DNA of 9,262 nt, from NCBI GenBank assembly GCA_002368645.1, contig DFEE01000003.1:68479-77740 (forward strand), written 5' to 3'. The DNA is from Bacteroidales bacterium UBA3810. Lineage in GTDB: Bacteria; Bacteroidota; Bacteroidia; Bacteroidales; Paludibacteraceae. The position numbers were made by a program, and so were the translations under genes. The notes under the pieces are model-generated. The model ran no database searches and was not told the origin of the DNA. It saw nothing but the letters and a program-made list of their open reading frames with translations. Of this stretch, positions 1 to 5,430 are shown piece by piece. The first letter of the stretch is position 1. Every line of letters starts with the position of its first letter.

Positions 1-21
1 GTTCGAGTCCGGGAAGTGGCT
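1..21 (+). tRNA. 3' end of a tRNA (partial, identity unknown)
   Basis: The first bases read as a T arm and 3' acceptor strand: GTTCGAGTC is the canonical T-loop with its closing pair, CGGG completes the 3' side of the T stem, AAGTGGC would be the 3' acceptor strand and T21 the discriminator. The next bases are CAA, so CCA is not encoded. The anticodon lies outside the window, so the amino acid cannot be given; the missing 5' end should start with GCCACTT. Confidence 0.8.
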
Positions 22-28
22 CAAATTT

Positions 29-1252
29 ATGTTTGCATTTATTCTTTCCTTGGTGCTTCACGTCTTTCCGGGCGGAAGTATCACGACCGCATTAGATTCC
101 GCACGTGCCGTCTATACGGCACGAGGCGAGCGTACGACTATACTCATTCAGCCGGGGACTTACCGCGAAGAACTGACCATTGATGTGCCCGGGGTGACGT
201 TGAAGAACGCCGCCCGTAAACCCTCCATCGCGCTTCGTAACCACGGCGTGGAGTGCGACCCGGACGCGGTGCGCATCACTTGGTACTACGGTCACGGATA
301 CCAGTACCGCTCGATGGGCAATACCGTCAATTACGGCGGCAGCCGCACGCGGCTCTGGAACGCGTCTGTACTCGTCACAGCGCCCGATTTCCGGGCGGAG
401 AATATCATCTTCGAGAACTCTTTTAACCTCTATGTCTGCGACCTCGAAGCCGCTGACAGCCTGGTTGATATATCGCAGTCCGACATGCCCTGGACGGAGA
501 AAGAGCGCCCGAAGAAAGCAATGCCCGTCCGCCCGAAAGAGGTGGGCTCGACGGAGGTACAAAAGAAGCGTTACCGCGAGCGCGCAAGCGCCATCTCTTT
601 TGCCGGGACAGCCAAGAACGCGCATCTCAAGAACTGCCGCGCTGTAGGTCGTCAGGACGTACTCTACGGCGATCAGGGAGCCTCTATTTATTGGGAAGGA
701 GGAATCCTTGCCGGCGGAGTGGATTTCATCTTCGGAGCGATGGCGATGAGCGTCAACAAGGCTACTATTGTAGCAAATATCAACGGAGAGAAGGGCGATA
801 AATGTTACATCGCCGCCGGCCGCTCGGGAGAAATGGTAAATGGTACATGTCCAAATGGTAAATGTCGCGGGCTGCTCTTCTACAAATGCCATATACGTTT
901 GGCTACCGAGGATGAGTTAGTAAATCGGTCTGTCAGTCCGAAGGACAGTCTGTCAGGCGCAGCCGGTCTGTATTCTGTCAGCGAAGCGGTCTACTTAGCC
1001 CGCCCGTGGCGGAGCTGGGGCGAGACGGTCTGGGCGTACACCACGTGGGACGAAGGAGTGCTTAATCCCGAGGGCTGGAGCACCGGATTGATACGGAAAC
1101 GACCGGAGTTTGACCCCGAGAACCCGTGTCCGAACAGTTACGAATATAAGTCTCAGGACAACTCCGTAGGAAGACCAAAATGGGTCTCCGTTCTCCGGAA
1201 ACCCATTTTACCCGATGGCACCAGACTCAATCCCAAAACTTGGCTGAAATAG
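29..1252 (+). CDS. Pectinesterase-like protein (carbohydrate esterase family 8)
   Basis: Pectinesterases remove methyl esters from homogalacturonan outside the cytoplasm, opening pectin to lyases. The 407-residue product has the right-handed beta-helix signatures in order: an IQPGTYREEL segment (residues 40-49), ENIIFENS (124-131), GRQDVLYGDQG (207-217) with the expected catalytic Asp at 210, GGVDFIFG (229-236) with Asp232, and LARPWR (323-328) with the substrate-binding Arg and Trp. The QAVAL-like segment before the first catalytic Asp reads RASAISF, so that Gln appears replaced. The N-terminus is hydrophobic (residues 2-13) but has no Lys or Arg at its start, so the signal peptide is weak. 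No ribosome site or promoter is visible: ATG lies 7 bases after a tRNA end and the frame stays open to the window edge. A start near here is still needed, because the domain begins at about residue 15. Residues 268-279 come from a short repeat array. No other pectin gene is visible. Family assignment is firm; activity is inferred. Confidence 0.88.
   Translation: MFAFILSLVLHVFPGGSITTALDSARAVYTARGERTTILIQPGTYREELTIDVPGVTLKNAARKPSIALRNHGVECDPDAVRITWYYGHGYQYRSMGNTVNYGGSRTRLWNASVLVTAPDFRAENIIFENSFNLYVCDLEAADSLVDISQSDMPWTEKERPKKAMPVRPKEVGSTEVQKKRYRERASAISFAGTAKNAHLKNCRAVGRQDVLYGDQGASIYWEGGILAGGVDFIFGAMAMSVNKATIVANINGEKGDKCYIAAGRSGEMVNGTCPNGKCRGLLFYKCHIRLATEDELVNRSVSPKDSLSGAAGLYSVSEAVYLARPWRSWGETVWAYTTWDEGVLNPEGWSTGLIRKRPEFDPENPCPNSYEYKSQDNSVGRPKWVSVLRKPILPDGTRLNPKTWLK
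831..866 (+). repeat. Heptamer-type repeat array inside the pectinesterase gene
   Basis: The stretch consists of AAATGGT, AAATGGT, ACATGTCC, AAATGGT and AAATGTC, that is 7-base units with one 8-base unit. It is read in frame as residues 268-279 (E-M-V-N-G-T-C-P-N-G-K-C), between the strand containing IAAGRS and the strand containing LLFYKC. Bases 840-863 match 9184-9207 at 23 of 24 positions, which marks it as a dispersed repeat rather than ordinary coding sequence. Confidence 0.8.
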
Positions 1253-1282
1253 TCTTTAGCCTATAACCTCTAACCTTTTCGC

Positions 1283-2173
1283 CTATTTCACCGCCTTGAA
1301 CGACATGTCAAGGCTCTTGTAGCTGTGGGTGAGTGCGCCGACGGATACAAAATCCACGCCCTGCTCGGCGTACGAACGGATGGTATCGATCGTTATACCG
1401 CCGGAGGACTCGATCTCCATATGACGACCGGCTGACCGCTCCCACTCCCGGATCATCTCCACCGCCTCGCGCGTCTTCTCCGGCGTGAAGTTATCGAGCA
1501 TGATCCGGTCGGGAATACCCGTTGCGAGCGCCTCGCGGATCTCGTCGAAGTTACGCACCTCTATCTCTATCTTCATGTTCAGGAACCGCTCTGCATCTCC
1601 TTCCGCCGCTTTGGCGTTCAGGTAGTCGCGTGCGCGGGTCAGCGCATTCGTAATACCGCCTGCGAAATCCACGTGGTTGTCCTTGAGCAGGATCATGTCG
1701 AAGAGTCCGATACGGTGGTTCATGCCGCCGCCGAGCGCCACTGCCTCTTTCTCCAAATACCGCAGTCCGGGAGTCGTCTTGCGCGTGTCTAACACATGGC
1801 AGCCCGTGTCCTCAATCAGGCTCTGGTACCTGTGCGCCGTGGTGGCGACACCCGACATCCGCTGCATGATATTGAGCATCGTACGCTCGATCTGGAGCAG
1901 GCTCAGCTCCTTGCCATACACCTTGAACGCCACATCGCCCGGCTTCACATGATCGCCGTCGTGCAGGAACTGCTCCACCCTGCACTCGGGGTCGAAGTAG
2001 TTAATGATCTCTTTCGCTACCTCAACGCCTGCCAGCACGCCGGTATCTTTGATGATCAACTGCTGGCAGCCCATCTGAGCTGCCGGAATACAACTGAGCG
2101 AGGTGTGGTCACCGTCGCGGATATCCTCTTCAAACCAAATAGCAATAAGCTTACGAAGTTCTTGTCTGTCCAT
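1283..2173 (-). CDS. nadC: Nicotinate-nucleotide pyrophosphorylase (carboxylating), quinolinate phosphoribosyltransferase
   Basis: NadC converts quinolinate and PRPP to nicotinate mononucleotide, CO2 and pyrophosphate, a cytoplasmic step of de novo NAD synthesis. The 296-residue product has normal family length. Visible signatures, numbered from the chosen Met, are EEDIRDGDHTS (15-25), IERTMLNIMQRMSGVAT (95-111), DTRKTTPG (129-136), GGGMNHRIGLFDMILLKDNH (148-167) with the active-site Arg, His and Lys residues, a later IEIEVRN, IMLDNF and ESSGGIT. The frame stays open to a Met at 2221, but that start would lie upstream of the -7 promoter element at 2199-2206. The Met at 2173 follows the predicted transcription start by about 20 bases and begins MDRQELRKLI, typical of the family. 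The gene stands alone, is convergent with the pectinesterase gene (30 bases between stops) and has its own promoter. No nadA or nadB is in the window. Confidence 0.96.
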   Translation of the reverse strand: MDRQELRKLIAIWFEEDIRDGDHTSLSCIPAAQMGCQQLIIKDTGVLAGVEVAKEIINYFDPECRVEQFLHDGDHVKPGDVAFKVYGKELSLLQIERTMLNIMQRMSGVATTAHRYQSLIEDTGCHVLDTRKTTPGLRYLEKEAVALGGGMNHRIGLFDMILLKDNHVDFAGGITNALTRARDYLNAKAAEGDAERFLNMKIEIEVRNFDEIREALATGIPDRIMLDNFTPEKTREAVEMIREWERSAGRHMEIESSGGITIDTIRSYAEQGVDFVSVGALTHSYKSLDMSFKAVK

Positions 2174-2198
2174 AAGAATTATAATTTGAGATTTTGTG

Positions 2199-2229
2199 CA
2201 AAGATACTGCTTTTTTTCCATATACGCAA
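2199..2229 (-). promoter_or_regulatory. nadC promoter, Bacteroidetes type
   Basis: On the minus strand TTG (2227-2229), a 20-base spacer and TATCTTTG (2199-2206) match the -33/-7 pattern with TAnnTTTG. The spacer begins CGTATATGG, related to the extended -33 sequence at the three other strong promoters here. Transcription should start near 2192, which fixes the nadC start at 2173. Confidence 0.8.
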
Positions 2230-2233
2230 GTTT

Positions 2234-2268
2234 TTTTCACTTTTCACCTTTCATTTTTCACTTTTCTC
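2234..2268. repeat. Five tandem pyrimidine-rich heptamers between divergent promoters
   Basis: The plus strand reads TTTTCAC, TTTTCAC, CTTTCAT, TTTTCAC, TTTTCTC in exact 7-base register. The tract fills the space between the -33 element of nadC (2227-2229) and that of the forward promoter (2269-2271). A change in unit number would alter the distance between the two promoters. Confidence 0.75.
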
Positions 2269-2299
2269 TTGCGTATGTCAATTTTTATTCGTAATTTTG
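2269..2299 (+). promoter_or_regulatory. Forward promoter divergent from nadC
   Basis: TTG (2269-2271), a 20-base spacer starting CGTATGTCA and TAATTTTG (2292-2299) match the Bacteroidetes consensus. The predicted start is near 2306. No gene begins within 370 bases, so the transcript would either be a long leader of the methyltransferase gene or a separate RNA. Confidence 0.72.
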
Positions 2300-2444
2300 C
2301 ACCGCTAAATCATTTGCGACCCTCGTCGCTTGCCGACGGTGCTTACGAGCACTCCGGCATAAGCGAAAAGATAAAAGACATAAAGACATAAAGACAAGCG
2401 CAAAGCGTTGCGCGATAACATATAAACAAATAGCATTACTATTA
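2300..2444 (+). other. Gene-free leader region with small hairpins and TAAAGACA repeats
   Basis: No convincing open frame is present. The stretch holds CGTCG/CGACG (2324-2328 with 2334-2338), GTGCT-TACG-AGCAC (2339-2352), two adjacent copies of TAAAGACA at 2381-2396 preceded by the near copy TAAAAGACA, and GCGCAA-AGCG-TTGCGC (2398-2413). It lies directly after the forward promoter, so these could be RNA hairpins. A 105-codon minus-strand frame over this region shows no recognisable protein features. Confidence 0.5.
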
Positions 2445-2633
2445 TTTCGTGTCTGCCGAAACCCTGCCAAGTTTCATGGAATAAGACTTTGAAATAATAA
2501 TTATGAGTGTACCTCCCGGGTATACTTATATACTCCATAATAGGCTCATTGTGTGAGTTTCTTGGAGTATATAAGTAAGGTTCCTGGCAGGGTGCCTTGG
2601 CATGACACGAAAAGAAACTCACTTTTCTTTTCG
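2445..2633 (+). ncRNA. Candidate structured RNA or hairpin element upstream of the methyltransferase
   Basis: Nested inverted repeats form a long arm: TTTCGTGTC (2445-2453) with GACACGAAA (2604-2612), TGCC (2454-2457) with GGCA (2599-2602), ACCCTGCCA (2461-2469) with TGGCAGGGT (2585-2593), and a 15-base perfect pair at 2523-2537 and 2563-2577. The apical loop contains GTGAGTTTCT (2553-2562), which complements AGAAACTCAC (2613-2622) just outside the closing stem, giving a possible pseudoknot. CGAAAAG (2608-2614) can instead pair with CTTTTCG (2627-2633), so alternative folds exist. It could be an RNA regulator of the next gene, an independent small RNA (a long arm with a bubble recalls 6S RNA), or a DNA-level element such as a MITE. 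The strand is assumed from the upstream promoter. Confidence 0.45.
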
Positions 2634-2658
2634 CATGCAGTACGGATTGATAGTTTTG
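2628..2658 (+). promoter_or_regulatory. Probable promoter of the methyltransferase gene
   Basis: TAGTTTTG at 2651-2658 matches TAnnTTTG. A TTT at 2628-2630 sits 20 bases upstream as a weak -33 element. The start would be near 2665, leaving a leader of only about 14 bases before ATG at 2679. The -7 element lies in the left arm of the palindrome at 2645-2677. Confidence 0.55.
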
Positions 2659-2677
2659 CGTAAAACTACTATCAATC
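2645..2677. promoter_or_regulatory. Palindromic operator-like site over the methyltransferase promoter
   Basis: GATTGATAGT (2645-2654) and ACTATCAATC (2668-2677) are perfect 10-base inverted arms, and the centre contains a second palindrome, AGTTTT-GCGT-AAAACT. The right arm ends one base before the start codon and the left arm covers the -7 element. The transcript would begin after the left arm, so a protein-binding site is more likely than an RNA hairpin. No regulator gene is adjacent; the methyltransferase itself could bind, but that is inference. Confidence 0.6.
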
Positions 2678-2678
2678 T

Positions 2679-3809
2679 ATGGCAAAATCAGACCTTAAAC
2701 AAGCTAAAGTCGCCAAGCAAGATGAGTTCTATACACAATTAGTGGATATAGAAAAAGAACTCAAGTACTACAAGCCACACTTTCAAGGAAAAGTGGTGTT
2801 GTGTAATTGCGATGATCCTTATGAAAGTAATTTCTTCAAATATTTTGCGCTAAATTTTAATGCTCTCGGTTTGAAAAAACTGATTGCTACTTGTTATAAT
2901 GGTTCGCCTGTTTCCGGTAATGAACTATTATTGGATTTCGGTGACACAGTTGATGATCCGAAGAAGATTGCCTATAAAGTAGAAATAACCGAAGTTACAG
3001 ATGTAAATGGAGATGGCGCAATTAATCTTGCTGATGTAAAGTACCTCATGCAAAATGACAAGAATGTCATTTCTATTCTCAAAGGAAATGGTGACTTCCG
3101 TTCACAAGAATGTATCGAATTACTGAAAGAAGCAGATATAGTTGTTACGAATCCTCCTTTTTCTTTATTCCGTGAATACCTCGCCCAACTTGTCAAATAT
3201 GACAAAAAATTCCTTATTATCGGCAATCAAAATGCAATCTCTTATAAGGAATGCTTCCAACTAATAAAAGAAAATAAAATGTGGTTAGGTGCAAGTGTAC
3301 ATAGCGGAGATAGAGAATTCAAAATACCTCCAACATATGAAGTCCGTTCAAAATCATTACGAGTAGATGAAAATGGGAATAGATATATTCGCGTAGTGGG
3401 CATAAGGTGGTTTACTAACTTAGACTATCCTCAACGTCACGAAGAGTTAGTTTTATATAAACATTATACTCCGGAAGAATATCCTATTTATGATAATTAT
3501 GATGCAATAAATGTTAACTCCACATCAGACATTCCAATGGACTATGACGGTTTAATGGGAGTCCCTATTACTTTTATGGACAAATACAATCCAGACCAGT
3601 TTGAGATCGTTACTTTGGGAGTCGGAGAAGATAATTTCACACCTACAAAGAAATACGGCAAGTTCCGCAATCCCGAAACAGGAGAGTATTGCTCAGATAA
3701 AAGAGATTTCCTTTTATATATTAGAGATGAGAAAGGAAAATATCTCACAGAAGAAGGCTATAGAGTAACTAAACTTTACGCCCGTATTTTAATTCGTCGC
3801 AAGAGATAA
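2679..3809 (+). CDS. EcoRI-family adenine-specific DNA methyltransferase
   Basis: The product (376 residues) resembles M.EcoRI along its length and should transfer a methyl group from S-adenosylmethionine to the N6 of adenine in DNA. Visible signatures are DEFYTQ (15-20), CNCDDP (42-47) followed by SNFFKYFALNF, GNGDFRS (136-142), the catalytic motif IV TNPPFSLFREYL (157-168), KKFLIIGNQNAISYKE (176-191), WLG (202-204) and IPMDYDGLMGVPITF (285-299). It is about 50 residues longer than M.EcoRI as I recall that protein. Part is an insertion before GNGDF with an EF-hand/dockerin-like loop, DVNGDGAINLAD (108-119); part is a longer C-terminal section. The gene is clearly AT-rich: bases 3241-3300 contain 19 G+C, against 38 in 6961-7020 of the downstream operon, which suggests acquisition. 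It has its own promoter and is followed by a DUF262-HNH nuclease gene. The EcoRI recognition sequence cannot be assumed. Confidence 0.92.
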   Translation: MAKSDLKQAKVAKQDEFYTQLVDIEKELKYYKPHFQGKVVLCNCDDPYESNFFKYFALNFNALGLKKLIATCYNGSPVSGNELLLDFGDTVDDPKKIAYKVEITEVTDVNGDGAINLADVKYLMQNDKNVISILKGNGDFRSQECIELLKEADIVVTNPPFSLFREYLAQLVKYDKKFLIIGNQNAISYKECFQLIKENKMWLGASVHSGDREFKIPPTYEVRSKSLRVDENGNRYIRVVGIRWFTNLDYPQRHEELVLYKHYTPEEYPIYDNYDAINVNSTSDIPMDYDGLMGVPITFMDKYNPDQFEIVTLGVGEDNFTPTKKYGKFRNPETGEYCSDKRDFLLYIRDEKGKYLTEEGYRVTKLYARILIRRKR

Positions 3810-3822
3810 TCTTCGTCTATTT

Positions 3823-3880
3823 GTAGGGCAATTGTATTGCCCGCTATCTTTCTTCTTTTTCAGGGCAATTGAATTGCCCG
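3823..3880. repeat. Two REP-like palindromes; the first may act as a terminator
   Basis: GGGCAAT-TGT-ATTGCCC (3826-3842) and GGGCAATT-G-AATTGCCC (3863-3879) are near-identical palindromes 37 bases apart, both followed by GC. The first is preceded by GTAG, the tetranucleotide found beside REP hairpins recognised by RAYT transposases, and is followed by a T-rich run (CTTTCTTCTTTTT), so it could end methyltransferase transcription. The second lies just before the HNH promoter. No RAYT gene is in the window. Confidence 0.7.
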
Positions 3881-3896
3881 CCCAACAATAATTTTG
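3869..3896 (+). promoter_or_regulatory. Possible promoter of the HNH gene
   Basis: TAATTTTG (3889-3896) is a perfect TAnnTTTG -7 element. A TTG at 3869-3871 is available but only 17 bases upstream, shorter than the 20 seen elsewhere here. Transcription would start near 3903, about 11 bases before ATG at 3914, similar to the short leader of the methyltransferase gene. Confidence 0.4.
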
Positions 3897-3913
3897 AAAA
3901 ACAAAAAAGTCCC

Positions 3914-4996
3914 ATGAAAATAGAATTACACAAAATTACCGTTCGCGAGCTGACAGAAGGCTACGTGGACAATCAAGAAGCAGGCGTAAAAGCCTACGGT
4001 GGCAAATTAGACGTGCGTCCGCCGTTTCAGCGTGAGTTCGTTTATAACGACAAAGAGCGGGACGCAGTAATTGATACCATTACGCAGGATTTTCCGCTCA
4101 ATGTGATGTATTGGTCGGTTAACGATGATGGCACTTTTGAAATCATAGACGGTCAGCAACGCACGGTTTCTATTTGCCAGTATGTGAATGGCGACTTTGC
4201 GCACTTGTTCCGCTATTTCGACAATCTGACCAAAGAAGAAAAGGAGCAGATTCTCAACTATGAGTTGTATATTTACCGTTGTACCGGTTCGGACAAAGAG
4301 AAATTAAAATGGTTCAAGACCATCAATATAGCCGGAAAGAAACTGACGAACCAAGAACTATTGAATGCCGTATATGCTTCGCCGTGGCTGAGTGACGCCA
4401 AGCGGTATTTCTCCAAATCCAACTGCGGTGCGTACCTTATGGGCAATAAATACCTTACAGGTTCGCCTATTCAGCAAGATTATTTAGAGACCGTTCTGGA
4501 CTGGATTAGCGGTGGGCAGATAGAGCAATACATGGCGGAACACTCCATCAAAGACTCCGACGCTACAGCGCTTTGGCTTTATTTCCAGCAAGTCATAAAT
4601 TGGGTGCAAGCAAAGTTCAAGTACCGCTCCGTAATGAAAGGTGTGGACTGGGGCGCTATCTACAATAAATACGGGCAGGAGCACATTAACATAGAGGAAA
4701 TGGAGCAACGCATCTCTGCACTTATCCAAGATTCCGATGTCGGCAATCAGAAAGGCATTTATTGGTATGTGTTTGATGCCGATGAGCGGCATTTGCAGAT
4801 TCGCGCGTTTGACGGCAACACCAAACGACGCCAGTATGAGAAGCAGAAAGGTATCTGTCCTATTTGCGGCAAGCATTTTGAGATTGAGCAGATGGAAGCC
4901 GATCATATTACGCCTTGGTCGCAAGGTGGTCATACTACACCGGATAACTGTCAAATGCTATGCAGGGATTGTAACCGGCGTAAAAGCAGCAAGTAA
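3914..4996 (+). CDS. DUF262 and HNH endonuclease domain protein
   Basis: The 360-residue product joins an N-terminal DUF262 (GmrS-like) domain to a C-terminal HNH nuclease. PPFQREFVYNDKERDAVIDT (36-55) and IIDGQQR (77-83) are the DUF262 hallmarks; in characterised relatives such as GmrSD and SspE this domain hydrolyses nucleotides and gates cleavage. The HNH part has CPIC (315-318), ADHITPWSQGGH (329-340), DNCQ (344-347) and CRDCNRRK (350-357), so the four zinc Cys and the core His residues are present. The middle (about 100-300) is helical-looking without a recognised motif. The frame could begin at TTG 3869, but that codon lies inside a palindrome; ATG 3914 begins MKIELHKITVREL and follows a plausible -7 element. 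The gene lies 104 bases after the methyltransferase. Bases 4021-4080 are 50% G+C, unlike the methyltransferase, so the two may have separate histories. A restriction or modification-sensing role in defence is inferred from domains and context. Confidence 0.9.
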   Translation: MKIELHKITVRELTEGYVDNQEAGVKAYGGKLDVRPPFQREFVYNDKERDAVIDTITQDFPLNVMYWSVNDDGTFEIIDGQQRTVSICQYVNGDFAHLFRYFDNLTKEEKEQILNYELYIYRCTGSDKEKLKWFKTINIAGKKLTNQELLNAVYASPWLSDAKRYFSKSNCGAYLMGNKYLTGSPIQQDYLETVLDWISGGQIEQYMAEHSIKDSDATALWLYFQQVINWVQAKFKYRSVMKGVDWGAIYNKYGQEHINIEEMEQRISALIQDSDVGNQKGIYWYVFDADERHLQIRAFDGNTKRRQYEKQKGICPICGKHFEIEQMEADHITPWSQGGHTTPDNCQMLCRDCNRRKSSK

Positions 4997-5069
4997 CTCG
5001 CCTGCTTACTTTAGAGGCAAATCTTAATAATCGTACATCCATTTTTGGCAAAAGAGTCCGAGTTGACCC

Positions 5070-5113
5070 TTACTTGCCTCTTGCTTTACTCTTGGATTAC
5101 CTTTACTTGCCTC
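5070..5113. repeat. Direct repeat pair TTACTTGCCTC
   Basis: Identical 11-base copies lie at 5070-5080 and 5103-5113, 33 bases apart, each preceded by a C or T tract. A related sequence, TTACTTTAGAGGCAA, occurs near 5005. They may be remnants of a duplication or binding sites; nothing shows which. Confidence 0.6.
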
Positions 5114-5214
5114 CGATAAGTATATTGTAAATGGTTGGAAATAAGAGATATAGATGTTTATTGCGCTTCGAGTGCATTTTTAACCAATCTTAAAAATAGG
5201 AAATCACCACTAAC

Positions 5215-5268
5215 CCCTTACCCCCCTCCCCTCACCGCTCTCCCCCTCTGAGAGGGGGCTGGGGGGTG
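5215..5268. repeat. C/G-rich palindromic repeat
   Basis: CCCCCTCT-G-AGAGGGGG (5242-5258) is a perfect palindrome inside a larger C-rich then G-rich symmetry (ACCCCTTACCCCCC on the left, GGGGGGTG on the right). Elements of this composition recur as intergenic repeats in Bacteroidetes genomes. It has no following T run on the plus strand, so it is not a typical terminator. Confidence 0.65.
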
Positions 5269-5297
5269 TCCCTCATCAGTCTTTTGTAAGACTTCGA

Positions 5298-5341
5298 GTG
5301 GGTGATTAGTGGGTGATTAGTGGGTCGTTAGTGGGTTGCTA
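5298..5341. repeat. Four tandem 11-base repeats
   Basis: GTGGGTGATTA (5298-5308) and an identical copy (5309-5319) are followed by GTGGGTCGTTA (5320-5330) and GTGGGTTGCTA (5331-5341). The exact 11-base period is close to one helical turn, so the GTGGG cores fall on the same DNA face. They could be protein-binding iterons or slippage products. No replication gene is near. Confidence 0.8.
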
Positions 5342-5387
5342 AGCTAACGTCACCGTAACGAAAAAGGAAGAAAAAGGGACTTGCCGC

Positions 5388-5407
5388 ATCCGCCAAGATT
5401 GGCGGAT
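5388..5407. repeat. Palindrome ATCCGCCAA/TTGGCGGAT
   Basis: Perfect 9-base arms (5388-5396, 5399-5407) flank GA. On the minus strand it lies within about 40 bases of the leftward promoter start, and is followed there by a T-rich stretch (CCCTTTTTCTTCCTTTTT), so it could form an early hairpin in that transcript or an imperfect terminator. Confidence 0.6.
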
Positions 5408-5430
5408 CTATGATTTTCTCAAATCCGATG

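Larger units (their letters stand above)
4997..5430. other. Gene-free region with several repeat types
   Basis: No credible protein is encoded. The region holds two TTACTTGCCTC copies, an AT-only inverted repeat TTTTTAA/TTAAAAA (5177-5183 with 5190-5196) around CCAATC, a C/G-rich palindrome, an 11-base tandem array and a palindrome near 5388. ATCACCACTAA at about 5202-5212 is nearly complementary to the 11-base units downstream and could pair with them across the C/G-rich hairpin. A leftward promoter (5431-5461) points into it. The accumulation of repeats fits the right edge of an accessory island. Confidence 0.6.

Noticed and set aside
92..892. A 266-codon minus-strand frame opposite the pectinesterase
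   Set aside because: The plus strand encodes a well-supported enzyme with motifs in order; the opposite frame has no recognisable domain.
1796..2308. A 170-codon plus-strand frame opposite nadC
   Set aside because: It covers nadC and both divergent promoters, and has no domain features.
2305..2622. A 105-codon minus-strand frame and a 61-codon one beside it upstream of the methyltransferase
   Set aside because: They run through the structured hairpin element, the composition is not protein-like, and no promoter or ribosome site fits.
2445..2633. Retron msr-msd RNA
   Set aside because: No reverse transcriptase gene lies in the window; the downstream gene is a methyltransferase.
3315..3320. 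GAATTC sites (here and near 7970) as evidence that the methyltransferase recognises the EcoRI site
   Set aside because: Two occurrences in 9 kb carry no information about specificity.
3826..3879. Start of a CRISPR array, from two similar palindromes 37 bases apart
   Set aside because: Only two short copies occur, with no further units or cas genes; REP-like elements fit better.
5298..5341. CRISPR array
   Set aside because: The units are contiguous 11-mers without spacers, and no cas genes are present.
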